Positions 20,513 to 30,580 are shown, counted from the stretch's first letter. The stretch is DNA of 64,000 bases from Saccharomycopsis fibuligera x Saccharomycopsis cf. fibuligera (GCA_001936135.1 CP012817.1:1550001-1614000); one strand, 5' to 3'. The notes: generated from the letters alone by a model not told the origin. A program made the numbers and translations.

Positions 20513-21964
20513 AATGATGGATTGAAAATATACTTTTCTTTCTTTCTAAGTAACTGAAAGCTAATTGACAACGAGCGATTGAGTAATGTAGTTGGAACGA
20601 GATAAAGTAGACAGATTAAAAAAAAAACTGTGTTAAAAGAATGAATGAGATTGTTAGACAGCACAAGATTATTGCAAAGGAATGAATAAACCAGTTGGAT
20701 ATGGTATTTGTGTGTGTGTGGTGGAAAACAATCAAGGTAGTTTTTGTCTGTTCAGGTCAAACCAAGTGTAAAGCAGGGAGAAAGAAAAACAGAAGGTAAA
20801 AACAAGAAAAAACGAAAGACCTGTAAAAAATGTGGAATCAAAACGAATAAAAGGAAGAAAATTTTCAGTGCCCAGTGGCCACCAGCCAAATAAGATCTGT
20901 TGCCTTTTTCCCCTAATCAAACGCACATCAACAATAAAGAAAAAAAACAGGATTCTGGGAATAGAGTTGACGCCGGCCACTGCGTGTGCGTTGCGCAGTA
21001 CATACAGGCCACATGCGCGAACATCACCGCACGCACAGCAACATCGACGCTACGCACTGGGCACCGCATAAGGATGCGAGAAATAAGTTCAGGTGGACAA
21101 AGTTGGCTAAGAAAGGCACATATGAACACGCATGGGTGCGCCAAGGAGCATACACACGCAGCAGCGGCAATACTGCCAAAACCTGAAACTCCGTAATATG
21201 ATTGGCTGGTACCGGCTGACCGGTGCCCCTAACCCCACTACGCTCTGAGGCTACGAGATACTAAAGCCTCCGGCCCGCGTCAATATGCATGGACGCACGC
21301 AAAAACACACAGCAGCCATATGGCCTGAAGCACGACAACACATTGCCACACAGCACAGGCGCCGACAGGATCATACTACTCACACTGGGGCAAGGCGGAT
21401 GCGGTAAGTGGCGAGAAGCGCGATAGTGATTGCGCTGGGGCGGGAGAGAGAGCGAGAGCGAGAGAGCGAGAGAGCGAGAGACAGCAACTGTCTGCTGGTG
21501 GACCGAGTTCTTTGGCTATTTCCCGTACAGGTAGGTGTGCTATAGCAGTGCGACAGCAGTAGCAGCAGTAGCCGCTGCGGCCTGCAAGCGCCGCTACAGT
21601 GCCATAGCAGCGCTGCTCTGCAAAAAATCTCCGCGGCACGGCCGAAAGTGGATGAGCAGTGTTGCTGCTGCGGTCGTGGAGATTGACACCGCTACTATAA
21701 AGGATGTCCAGCGGCCGCCTGGCGAGCAGTGAGGCCGCTGCTGATCGATATACTTTGGCGGAGCCCTGTGCTCTCCGACCTCTGATTTGGCGTTGGGGGA
21801 TAGCAGAGGACGACGGCTGCAGACAGGGCTCGCTAACTGCTGCGCTGCAGCGCCCAATGTGGCAGCTCCACTGCCCAAAGATAACCAGCTGAGTCAGCAG
21901 GCTTCCCCCATTGAGGCGCCGGGACGGCTGCTTTGCGCTGCTGGTGTTACCGCATTGGGCAGAG

Positions 21965-22053
21965 GTAAACAAACCAGGACCGCCGCAATGGGCATCAATT
22001 GGATGAGCAGGGTAGTCTGTAAACAAACAGGTAAACATGTAAACAGGTAAACA
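21965..22053 (+). promoter_or_regulatory. Second array of five forkhead-type GTAAACA motifs
   Basis: GTAAACA starts at 21965, 22019, 22031, 22039 and 22047, all in the same orientation as the array at 18497. Spacings in the cluster are 12, 8 and 8 bases. It lies about 1.5 kb upstream of the SUN copy 3 start codon, inside the GC-rich island. Confidence 0.6.
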
Positions 22054-22477
22054 AACATGCCAGCAAACAAGCGCAGCCCAAGATAATTATAGACAGAACA
22101 AAGCGCCCTGAGCCTGGTTGCTCACTGGACCTTATTTATTTACAGTTTTCTCATCGTGTCGATTTCGTTTCATACGAGCAGTAAAAGCGCCAGGGATTTA
22201 CTCTGTTCTGGGTTCACCGCGGTAGCACAGCACGCTGCCAAAAAACCATTGTTGCGCCTGACCAGTTCCACGGCCAGAGCACAATAGCAGGGCAAGATAG
22301 CGAGCGCTGCTATAGCAGTGCCATTGCTGCTTTGCGACTGAGACAGTGTGTCTAGGGATGTCTCTGGCAACAAGCCGCTTGCCTTTGCGCGGAGGCTTCT
22401 GGCCTCTTCCAAGCTGAGACACGCAGCAGCTACGCGCACTCCGCCGAACACTAAGCGCACTCCCGCCGCGCAGCGGC

Positions 22478-22517
22478 TTACCCGCTCGCAGCATACCCGC
22501 CCTAGCGGTATACCCGC
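22478..22517 (+). promoter_or_regulatory. Cluster of TTACCCG/ATACCCG motifs (Reb1-like)
   Basis: TTACCCGC at 22478 matches the Reb1 consensus TTACCCG exactly. ATACCCGC follows at 22493 and 22510. Reb1-type factors create nucleosome-free regions. Two of the three sites differ from the consensus at the first base. Confidence 0.35.
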
Positions 22518-24542
22518 GCTCGCGGCGCAGTAGCCGGACCCACAGTCACCGTGGTCGCCACAATCCGCCTTGCAATCACTGATGGGGCTTGTCCCCTAAT
22601 TGTCTGTTGCTGCCCACGTCTATACTCAGGTGCACAGCTCTGGTCAGCGTGCGCTGTACTTAGACGAGCCCTGCAAGGCAATTGTTCACGAACAATCAGC
22701 GTAGATGATGAGTTGTTTGCAAGAATGGATTTCCGCGTGCCTAGAAAGGAGGCGATTGGCGACACCAGCAAACATTTCCAGACGGTACTGTAGTATAGAT
22801 TTCTTGGGATACCCGGCGGAGGACGGCAGGGTGAGCTTGGCCACACTGACGGGCCTGTTGGCCTGGAAAGGCACCTACCTCCCTTGCTTGTACGGGGACG
22901 ATCTCAAACCTCCTCGCCATCCCCATTATCATTACCATCCTATGGCACCTTTAATTAGTTGTCCCTTTTCTGCAAAAAGTGCTGCAGCGGCCATTCGTTT
23001 AGTTCCCGCGCTAAACAATCGGGCGAAAGATTCACATACCCTGCCAGTGCCGCACTCTCAAGGAGTCCCGGGTCCTCAGCAGCTAGCTAGCTGGCTAGCT
23101 CTGCTAGCATTTACCGTTCTCCGCCTGTGATCTATAGATCGCCGTAGTAGTAACAAATTTCTTTACTCAATTCTGAAATTTCATTGAAATGATTGCCTAA
23201 AATGCAGTTGCGTCTCTGCACAGCCAGACAGACACAAGGTCCCCCTTAATGTTTCATGAGCGAACTCAACTTAGCTAGCTCAACAGTACCTTTGTGCCCC
23301 GGGGTCCCTACCTGACCTCCAAGTCTGCGGTGAGCATTTTCCACTTAATTAACCATCTTGTCCAAAATATTGTCTCCGGAATGCTTTTCAACACACGCGC
23401 AGAGATGCGAGCGGGTGTCTCAATCACTTCTGGCCAGTCAAGCGAAAGGCTAGATGCTAGATGCTCATCAGATGTAAATTGGCTTCTCCTTGTTACCGCT
23501 CACAAGCTCTAATTTGAGACAGCTATACTGACAACAGCAGTTTGTCCAAACTTCACTAGACTTTTACCTTGACCGCGATGTTCAAGAAATAGGCCAAGTG
23601 CTGGCCCAGCACTGGAGACTGGAATTCCGCTTGGCAAACCAAGATCAAATAACCAAATCATTATCATGCAGCTGTTCACTGAAAAGGGGTAAGAGGGCCC
23701 GCATGGTGATCTGCAGCAGCGATCTAGATTTCAACGACTTCTCGCTTTCAAAGTTACATCACCGCCAACTGCTTTCGAGTAATAAAAATTTTTATTTTTT
23801 ATTTTTATTTTTTTTTTTTTTATTTTTTTATTTTTATTTTTTTCACAATATACTTCCTTTTTGCTTGTTTCCTTCGTCGATGCGCTGTGCCACAGCTGTA
23901 CCTAGACGGGGTGGTGGCACCTTCAATGGATTTCTCTTTTTTAAACACCGCAGGGCTAGCTAGGGCTTCGCAGAACGAAGCATGATATCTAACAAGTAAC
24001 AGTCAACCTTCTATGTAATGGCAGCTACTGAGCTTTGTGTACAAAACACTACTAACCGTTTTCTTGGGAACCTCGGTTACTTACTTTTCTACACATCATA
24101 GCGATGCCCACGAAAGGCATCAAATAGTGATGCTGTTGTATGCCGCTCTTTTCCATAAACACAGTCTCTTCATCGCACCATGCATACGGCCGATAGTGGA
24201 ACAAAAGAATTGATTTTTAAGGATCACGCATGTGCCCATTGGCTGAAGAGTTCGTCAAGACTCATACTGTAAGGAAAAAACTAAACGTGTTTCAAGTCTC
24301 TAATACTATACCCATGTATATGCACTCTGCGATGTATACAATGTTTTGTGATTATGTACGATAACATAATGTGTGTGTTTTGCAGATATTGGAAAGCATA
24401 GGCAGGCGAAGATAAAAAAAATTTTTTCTTTCAAAAATAGAAAACAGCATGGTATAGACAACAATGAATGAAAGGAGCGTAATGATATTGTAACAAGAGA
24501 CAGAAATGTAATAAAGATGGGAAAAAGTTTGACAAAACAAAC

Positions 24543-24567
24543 AAAAAAAAAAAAAAAAAAAAAAAAA
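24543..24567. repeat. Poly-A tract (25 bases)
   Basis: This is an uninterrupted A run on the + strand, poly-T in the sense of UIP5, 64 bases past its stop codon. Confidence 0.9.
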
Positions 24568-24630
24568 GGGCATGAGGAGAAACAAAGAAAAAGGCCTAGA
24601 TCATAGTTCTGCTAGTGGAATACTGACAAT

Positions 24631-25929
24631 TCAAGCAATAATCCCATGCCCTTTACTCTTTCTCAAGCTGTTTTTTCTTTGCACCCGATAAACAACAGTA
24701 GCTAAGTATACCACTACAAGAAAAGCGGCAAAATACACATATTTTTTCAATTTGCCAAAAAATTCTCTTCTCTTTAGTCTTCTCTCTTGTCTTCTTTGCT
24801 CGGCCTCTCTTTTCAATCTCCTTTCAGAATTCTGCAATCTTCTCAAAGTACGTCTTGTTTGCTTCTCTGGTCTCTTTTTGCTAACCAATCTGCGGCGGGT
24901 GGTGTCTCCGCCCACTTTGTACTCTTCGCTAACTTGCTCAAATTTATCTGGGGAAGTCGGATCATTCAATATTTCCAAAAGTCTCTTGAACTGAGTGATT
25001 GGCTGATCCTGATGGTCGTACAATGAGTACATGTGTACTTCGACGATATCAACATTTTCATGCAAGTCTCCTGTTTGAGCACTGAATCCCAAATGGAATT
25101 CTTCTGGCAAGTACACTTCTTCAAGGGAGAAACAGTTCTGCCAGTTGCCATTATTCTTGTAGTCAAAATCAAGCGACACGTATCCATCTTGAACATAGAT
25201 CAAACGACCTTTCGTAACGCCATTCACCGGATTCCACAAACTTCTAGCAATGCAGCCATCAATCTCATTAGCTTTGCCATCGTGATCCTTATCGTACTTT
25301 TGGGTACCGTCATTACGAGCCGCTAACACATACGGGAAGATCCCGGAACGGCCGTTTCTATAAGTATCCATATATATGGCAAAGCCGTCGTAAAATTCAT
25401 TCACGCCAAAAAGTTCGCCTTCTGGAAGCTTGTTGCTGGTGAAGAAAATACCCATACCGTCGCCATGCAAACTAGCGACATCGCCTTTACCATTGAGGGA
25501 GAAATAGAATTCCATGACAAACGACTTAGCGTTAGATTTCTTGTTGCTGAAAAAACTTGAAGTTTGATGTTTCTTTTCCGAGGTAAGCCTAACATATTTG
25601 TCATAGTTGATGAGGACATCACCGTTGAATTGGTAGTTTTGTTCGCTTACTTCATTATTCAAATATGGCGCTTGGAGCTTGAATTCGTCAAGCTCAACCT
25701 TTTTGAGAATGTCGTAAGTCAGAAGTAAAGTGTTCACTTCGGCATTGTTGAAATCTTTGCTATTGCTGTCAAGTATACTGTTGGCATTTGTTGTGTCATT
25801 TGAGGAACCTCCAAAAAAGATTCTGGAGAACACTGTGTAGGTGAGGAACACTGTGAAAAGTGCAATGGCATACTTGACCGGCTTGTTGCGATTGAGCTTA
25901 AAAAGCAAAAGTGCGACGTTGTCGTTCAT
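24631..25929 (-). CDS. UIP5: L-type lectin-like membrane protein (Uip5-like)
   Basis: This 432-residue protein has an N-terminal hydrophobic signal/anchor (about 18-40). A legume-type lectin domain of the ERGIC-53/VIP36 superfamily covers about 45-290, with GDGMGIFFTSN, the calcium/sugar-loop-like FYDGFAIYMDTYRNG and DGCIARSLWN. A basic Arg-rich stretch (about 340-390) and a C-terminal membrane segment (YVYFAAFLVVVYLATVVY) follow. The tail ends GHGIIA and lacks the KKXX retrieval signal of Emp46/Emp47. S. cerevisiae Uip5 has this architecture and a Ulp1 interaction but no defined activity. The position between a SUN gene and PHO86 fits the ancestral order, since UIP5 lies near UTH1 in S. cerevisiae. 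Lectin function is inferred from the fold. Confidence 0.82.
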   Translation of the reverse strand: MNDNVALLLFKLNRNKPVKYAIALFTVFLTYTVFSRIFFGGSSNDTTNANSILDSNSKDFNNAEVNTLLLTYDILKKVELDEFKLQAPYLNNEVSEQNYQFNGDVLINYDKYVRLTSEKKHQTSSFFSNKKSNAKSFVMEFYFSLNGKGDVASLHGDGMGIFFTSNKLPEGELFGVNEFYDGFAIYMDTYRNGRSGIFPYVLAARNDGTQKYDKDHDGKANEIDGCIARSLWNPVNGVTKGRLIYVQDGYVSLDFDYKNNGNWQNCFSLEEVYLPEEFHLGFSAQTGDLHENVDIVEVHMYSLYDHQDQPITQFKRLLEILNDPTSPDKFEQVSEEYKVGGDTTRRRLVSKKRPEKQTRRTLRRLQNSERRLKREAEQRRQERRLKRREFFGKLKKYVYFAAFLVVVYLATVVYRVQRKNSLRKSKGHGIIA

Positions 25930-25956
25930 GTTCGAAGTATTGAGCTCAACTCTTCT

Positions 25957-25996
<40 letters not shown>

Positions 25997-26608
25997 CCCC
26001 TAGTACCCTTAGGTTATTTAGTATAAACTTGTTGATCTGTTGATTTGTCTCCGCTTTGCAATAACTTTTACTAAGCTTGAGATCGGTTTGCAGAAGATAT
26101 AAATAGACTAAATACAAATTGAGTATCAGTGATCCGGATCAAGACACACTAAGCAAGAACCAATCTGGATGTGATATGCACTTAGAGTTTGCAACTTTAG
26201 TGTGTAAACACTACGTGTGGGTTTCTGTCCAAGGTTATTATTATTTATCATCGACACTTTTGATGCTCCGCCGACGTTGGAAAGTTTTGGCTGTCGGGCC
26301 ACTAGATTTGGAGGGCGGTGCTACCAAACGTCATGTGCATACATTACAGAATCGGGATTATTATCATAGTAATTTACGCACCTTGGCCAAATACACATAC
26401 AACATACCCGTTGGATCGCAATAATTGGCGTGACAAAAAGGGGGTGCACCACTAACTTACATGTCAAACCTTTCAACACCATCTATTAGGATGAAATATT
26501 CAACCCATAAACGATAAACTTTCTCTTGAGTTTATTTAAATTAAATATATGCAAAATACAACAAAAAAACAATAGAAAAAAAAACTAGTCCACAAATCAG
26601 AGGGAATC
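25930..26608. other. Intergenic region upstream of UIP5
   Basis: No gene is seen. It carries a 35-base T run (25959-25993) close to the UIP5 start and AT-rich sequence otherwise. The frame at 26119-26424 (+) has no recognisable domain. Confidence 0.5.
25959..25993. repeat. Poly-T tract (35 bases); poly-A in the UIP5 leader
   Basis: In the sense of UIP5 this is 35 consecutive A residues ending about 30 bases before its start codon, so it is probably in the 5' leader or core promoter. Confidence 0.9.
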
Positions 26609-27628
26609 TTATGTAGTCAACTTTCCTTCTTTCCCTTCGATATCAAGTCTATATGTCATCACTTTGACACCAAACACATTCCCTAAAATTCCTTCCTTTT
26701 TCACGTTGGCCACTTTCCATGCTTTTTGCCCCGTCTGATTACTGTTTTGCAAAGCACTAAGCAATGGCCTGTCAACAGAAAAGCATTCAACGTCTAGACT
26801 GACGGCTTGCTTCTTTTCACCGCCGGCCACCACTGTTGTTGTAGCTACTTGCGCTTCAGCAAACTGAATTGCCCAGCTCACTAAGTCATCAAAGATACCG
26901 GTCTTGAGATACACTTTTCGAGCACCCAATGCGGTAATCTTGAGCTGCTGCTGCTGTTGTCTTGATTTAGGGACCACGCCTTCGCTGGGTTTTTCATTTT
27001 CTTCCTCTGCTTCTGGTAAGGTGTTTACTTCTTGCACAGACACAACGGCAATCGGCACTCCACGATAAATCACTACCCTTGAGTTTCTTCTAGCCAATCC
27101 AAGAGCCTCTTCCTGCTGTGTTGATAACATTTTCTTATCCTTCTTGCTACTCTTCGCATCAGAACTCCCAACATCAATTTGCATAAACTGTCTCAAGTTA
27201 ACACCAAACGCTACTTTCCCGGCTCCTTTCTGTATCTCATCACCTTTCTCAGCAGCCCCGGCACCAAAAGACAACACCTTAGCAAGTAATAATACGCTGG
27301 CAAACGATGCCATGAAAAACGCAAGCAATTGCGCCATTACTCCAGCATCGCTAAACAACAATTGCCAATCTTCGAAAAAATCCATTTCAATGCCGCGACT
27401 TTTAGCCGCATGGTAGATAGGCCAGCTATTGATTGCCACCAATGTGCCAATCGATATTGGATGCCAGAAGACTTTTTTGGTTAAAAGTGATTGGATCTGG
27501 CGATAGTGATCAATGCTCAAATTGAGAGCTGCTAAGGAGTACTGCGGAGTCAAAGGTTCAAAGTGCAAGGTTGCTGGAGCACTAGAGTCGAGAGGCTCGT
27601 TGATGTCTGCTCCTATTTGAACAACCAT
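26609..27628 (-). CDS. PHO86: Pho86-like ER protein for phosphate transporter exit
   Basis: This 339-residue protein has two hydrophobic segments near the N-terminus: about 52-72 (FWHPISIGTLVAINSWPIYH) and about 92-118 (AGVMAQLLAFFMASFASVLL). A hydrophilic, probably cytosolic C-terminal half with a Gln run follows. This is the layout of Pho86, the ER-resident factor that packages the phosphate transporter Pho84 into COPII vesicles. The residue-level match is weaker than the context. ASF1, a SUN gene and PHO86 are consecutive in S. cerevisiae, and here PHO86 follows ASF1, SUN and UIP5. A CACGTGGG site (the high-affinity Pho4 site) lies in the promoter, as expected for a phosphate-regulon gene. 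Alternative: an unrelated two-pass membrane protein. Confidence 0.8.
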   Translation of the reverse strand: MVVQIGADINEPLDSSAPATLHFEPLTPQYSLAALNLSIDHYRQIQSLLTKKVFWHPISIGTLVAINSWPIYHAAKSRGIEMDFFEDWQLLFSDAGVMAQLLAFFMASFASVLLLAKVLSFGAGAAEKGDEIQKGAGKVAFGVNLRQFMQIDVGSSDAKSSKKDKKMLSTQQEEALGLARRNSRVVIYRGVPIAVVSVQEVNTLPEAEEENEKPSEGVVPKSRQQQQQLKITALGARKVYLKTGIFDDLVSWAIQFAEAQVATTTVVAGGEKKQAVSLDVECFSVDRPLLSALQNSNQTGQKAWKVANVKKEGILGNVFGVKVMTYRLDIEGKEGKLTT

Positions 27629-28537
27629 GATTTTTGGATTGGTTTTAGATTAAAAATGAAATAAAAATTCGCAAGTAAGTGTAGTGTGATATAATAATTG
27701 GCAAAATAATGTATCGGTGTCCTGCTTTATCAAAGATCAGCAATGTTGAATCGTTGCTAAATCGAAAACTTCCAACTTGAATTCAAGGAATTTATTGTTC
27801 GCTATTATTTTCTTTATTTCCTTCCTTTTTTTATAATCAATACCAGTTAATGTGATATCTCAGTCCTTTTAAACATCGAACTTCAAACTTCAACGACTAA
27901 CTTCATTCAGCCTATGTGCTCATCGCCGATGGTGCTGCAACTCTCGCTCAAGCTGCTTCTTCTGGCTAGTCCGCGTTGCTCGTGCTCCCAATTTCCCCAT
28001 CCAGCCACCCAGAAAAGGGCTCCGGAGCCAACGCCTTAGCCACGTGGGACGGGGTTGATAACCGTTGCAGCAGACTAGCAGAACATGCTGATCTTAAATG
28101 ATGATGACGATGATGACGAAGAAGAAAATGCCAATGGATGGCAGTTAGAGGGACAGGCTACACTCAAACCTTTCATATCTTTTACTTTTACATGGTCGTG
28201 GAATAGTGAAGCAAGAAAATCATAGCTAATATGCGACGTCTGGGTTTATACAAACACTATAAAACAAACTCTTAACTTATGCCGGAAAAAAAAAGAATAG
28301 AAGTCAAAATACCGATACCAATAACTGATAAATATAAAATTGAGAATGAAAATAACAACAAAACAAGTCTGGGTGCATATTTTTTAATGCCGTAGAGTTC
28401 ACTGCAAAATACAACTGTACCACTTATTGTGAAAATTGTGAGACACATGTCGCTATTGGTTCACAAGCCGCAGCAAACACGAAAGCAAAGTTAAGAATAA
28501 ATACTAAGGAAACCCAGCTAAAGGCAGAGATAACCTT
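27629..28537. other. PHO86 upstream region
   Basis: This is the promoter of PHO86 and the 3' flank of the next minus-strand gene. No gene is seen. It contains a CACGTGGG site and a GATGAC-type short repeat at about 28100-28125. Confidence 0.6.
28041..28048 (+). promoter_or_regulatory. Pho4-type site CACGTGGG
   Basis: CACGTGGG is the high-affinity E-box of Pho4, as in PHO5 UASp2. It lies 413 bases upstream of the PHO86 start codon, in a region with no other gene start nearby, so PHO86 is the only plausible target. Confidence 0.65.
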
Positions 28538-30580
28538 TTATTCCAAAGAAACTGATAAACTTTCATAAACATGGTTTATGATCTGGAAAGTACTTGTAAT
28601 TTGACTAATCAAAACATTATCATTTGCACTGAAATTTTGATATTGTTTATCACTGTTCACCTTTGAACTAACATTGACTTCATTAGTACCTTTTTCGTCA
28701 GCAAGTGCCTTTTCAGCCAGCGAGGCAGCACCTTTATCATTATCTCGGTTCTCAGTAACCTCTTCTTTGATTGCTTCTGGATTCAAAAGTCCCACATTTG
28801 ACAAGATCCGTATCATCTTATCAGGATGCCATCTGATTCGTTCGTTTTTCAACACATTCTTGTAGATTTTGTGAAGAATGCTGTTGTAATCCTTATCACT
28901 CAGCATCTTATCCTTGAACTCATTTTCTAAAATTATTCGTGAACCATCCTTGAGGAATTGCTTTACTGAATCATGTGTGACTTTATCAAAGCTATTTTCC
29001 GCATTTGGCCAAAAGACCTGTTTTGATGCGATCAACTGTGACCAATTCTTGGTGTATGCTTCATAATCCTGCCCTGCTGATTGTGATTCTGATGGCAAAT
29101 TGGTAGGTGATTTGGTAGTTGTTTTAGAGGCAGCATATTTGTCCTGTAACGGATCGCTATGATCTCTTATACTCTTGTGAACCTCTGCTTTTTTAACAGA
29201 CTCGTTTCTAAGCTTATAAGGGTCGCTGATTTTCTCAAAATGCGTATTTGAGGTTAACGTTGCTGGCTTAGACCCAAATAAATTTGTATTCACACATTCT
29301 TTTTTGCCTAGTAGCTTGTATCCATTCACGGGGGATCCATATTCGATAAACGGGTTTTCTTTTTTCACCGACTCATCTCCACTGCCGTCGCCACCACTTT
29401 TGTTCTGTGGCTTGTCAAGCTTGGGTTTCTTTATGCCTTTGCTTTTGTTTTTTGACCTCACGCGATTGACCAAAGGCGAGCCATTATTGTCATTAGCAAT
29501 TTCTGTATCACTGTCAGTACTGTTCACCTGTGTTTCTCGATCCGCTAACGATCTTTTGCCAAATGGCGTAAATGAAGAAAATTTTAAAGGTGTCAGATAA
29601 TTACTGTTGCTAAAGCTATTTCCACTACTGCTGTTCTCCCCGCCTGGTGTTAGTTTGAAAAAATTCTGCTTCAGGAGCTTTATCGTGTTCAAATTATCAT
29701 TGGAGTGCATCGGTAGTGCCTTTGGGGTCTTCAACATGATTGGAGATAAAAATGGTGCTGTCATGGTGCTGTTTACATGATAGCTCCCGTCAATATCAGA
29801 ATGTTCCGTATCAGTTTCTGTTTCATAATCGGATATCGTATCATAGTCAGTGGCCTCAGTTTTCTTGTTCTTAGAAATGCTATCACTCGCTGCGGCAGGT
29901 ACACTATTGCTTCTGCTAGTTGATTTGCCGTTACCATGGTACTGCAGCAGCAGCAGCTGAGACTTATTTTTAAAAGTCAACTTTGTTGTGCCACTATTTG
30001 TTAAGCCACTATTGATCTTGAACGTTTTCTTCTCGGGTATAGGTGATTGACCGTTATTTTTATTGGTTTGAACCTTCATATCGTGATCGCTTCCAGAGCT
30101 GCTAGGTGCCGTCCCCGTTGCCGTTGCCGTTGCATCTGTAGTCGGCACTGAAGCATTCTTATTATCACACTTAGTTCCGTATTTTGACTTGATAAACTTT
30201 GCAGGTAATATGTATCCAATACTTTGTTTTGATTCCTCCTCCTCCGTAGCATACTCGCTTTCACTAACGGTCTCATCCTCAGTATCCCCGATACTAGTAT
30301 CGGCCTTGACGCTCTTTGAATCTTTGTTGGCTGATGCTAGATTTAACTTGCTGCTATCACTGGCATTGTTGCTGTTTTCAATTTTTGCTGCTTTTTGGCC
30401 TGCTTGCCTATTTGGCGAGTTCTGGGAACGAATACTGCTACTATCGGAGTTGTTGACGCGAGGAGTTCCTGCGCCATCTGACATTGTGGGCGTATTTTGA
30501 GATTTGGAATTGTTTTGTAGAATATCGTTGGAGGAAATTAACTTTCGTGGCGCTGCCGATGATCTGAGAGCTACCGTCAT
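28538..30580 (-). CDS. Uncharacterised protein with C-terminal RWHPDK motif
   Basis: I do not recognise an orthologue by name. The 680-residue protein is mostly low-complexity Ser/Asn/Lys/Asp sequence with acidic patches (about 100-115, TEDETVSESEYATEEEE; and about 245-265). Only the last roughly 170 residues look folded: YTKNWSQLIASKQVFWPNAENSFDKV, then NERIRWHPDKM, and a final helix (QITSTFQIINHVYESL). The RWHPDK motif followed by a helix resembles the C-terminal region of metazoan NFKBIL1 proteins and, loosely, the HPD of J-domains. The start is the only ATG that covers the basic N-terminus. It sits between PHO86 and RPT3. The many acidic/SP motifs suggest a nuclear phosphoprotein, which is inference. 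Confidence 0.8.
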   Translation of the reverse strand: MTVALRSSAAPRKLISSNDILQNNSKSQNTPTMSDGAGTPRVNNSDSSSIRSQNSPNRQAGQKAAKIENSNNASDSSKLNLASANKDSKSVKADTSIGDTEDETVSESEYATEEEESKQSIGYILPAKFIKSKYGTKCDNKNASVPTTDATATATGTAPSSSGSDHDMKVQTNKNNGQSPIPEKKTFKINSGLTNSGTTKLTFKNKSQLLLLQYHGNGKSTSRSNSVPAAASDSISKNKKTEATDYDTISDYETETDTEHSDIDGSYHVNSTMTAPFLSPIMLKTPKALPMHSNDNLNTIKLLKQNFFKLTPGGENSSSGNSFSNSNYLTPLKFSSFTPFGKRSLADRETQVNSTDSDTEIANDNNGSPLVNRVRSKNKSKGIKKPKLDKPQNKSGGDGSGDESVKKENPFIEYGSPVNGYKLLGKKECVNTNLFGSKPATLTSNTHFEKISDPYKLRNESVKKAEVHKSIRDHSDPLQDKYAASKTTTKSPTNLPSESQSAGQDYEAYTKNWSQLIASKQVFWPNAENSFDKVTHDSVKQFLKDGSRIILENEFKDKMLSDKDYNSILHKIYKNVLKNERIRWHPDKMIRILSNVGLLNPEAIKEEVTENRDNDKGAASLAEKALADEKGTNEVNVSSKVNSDKQYQNFSANDNVLISQITSTFQIINHVYESLSVSLE

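Larger units (their letters stand above)
20513..24630. other. 4.1-kb upstream region of SUN copy 3 with GC-rich island
   Basis: No convincing gene was found. The parts are AT-rich proximal promoter (20513-20950), a GC-rich island (about 20960-23140) with GAGAGC microsatellite (21446-21480), repeated GCTATAGCAGTGC (21538, 22309), a second forkhead-motif array, a TTACCCG/ATACCCG cluster, and an AT-rich right end that is the 3' flank of UIP5. Frames such as 21376-22038 (-) and 22705-23130 (+) overlap others and show no domain. Confidence 0.6.

Noticed and set aside
21376-22038. 220-codon minus-strand frame in the second GC island
   Set aside because: No domain; its end is a GAGAGC microsatellite translated as Ser/Leu/Arg repeats, and competing frames exist on the other strand.
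22705-23130. 141-codon + strand frame
   Set aside because: No recognisable motif, signal peptide or codon bias. Treated as chance in GC-rich sequence.
24631-25929. Assignment of the lectin-like gene as EMP46/EMP47
   Set aside because: The C-terminus lacks the KKXX retrieval signal, and the gene order fits UIP5.
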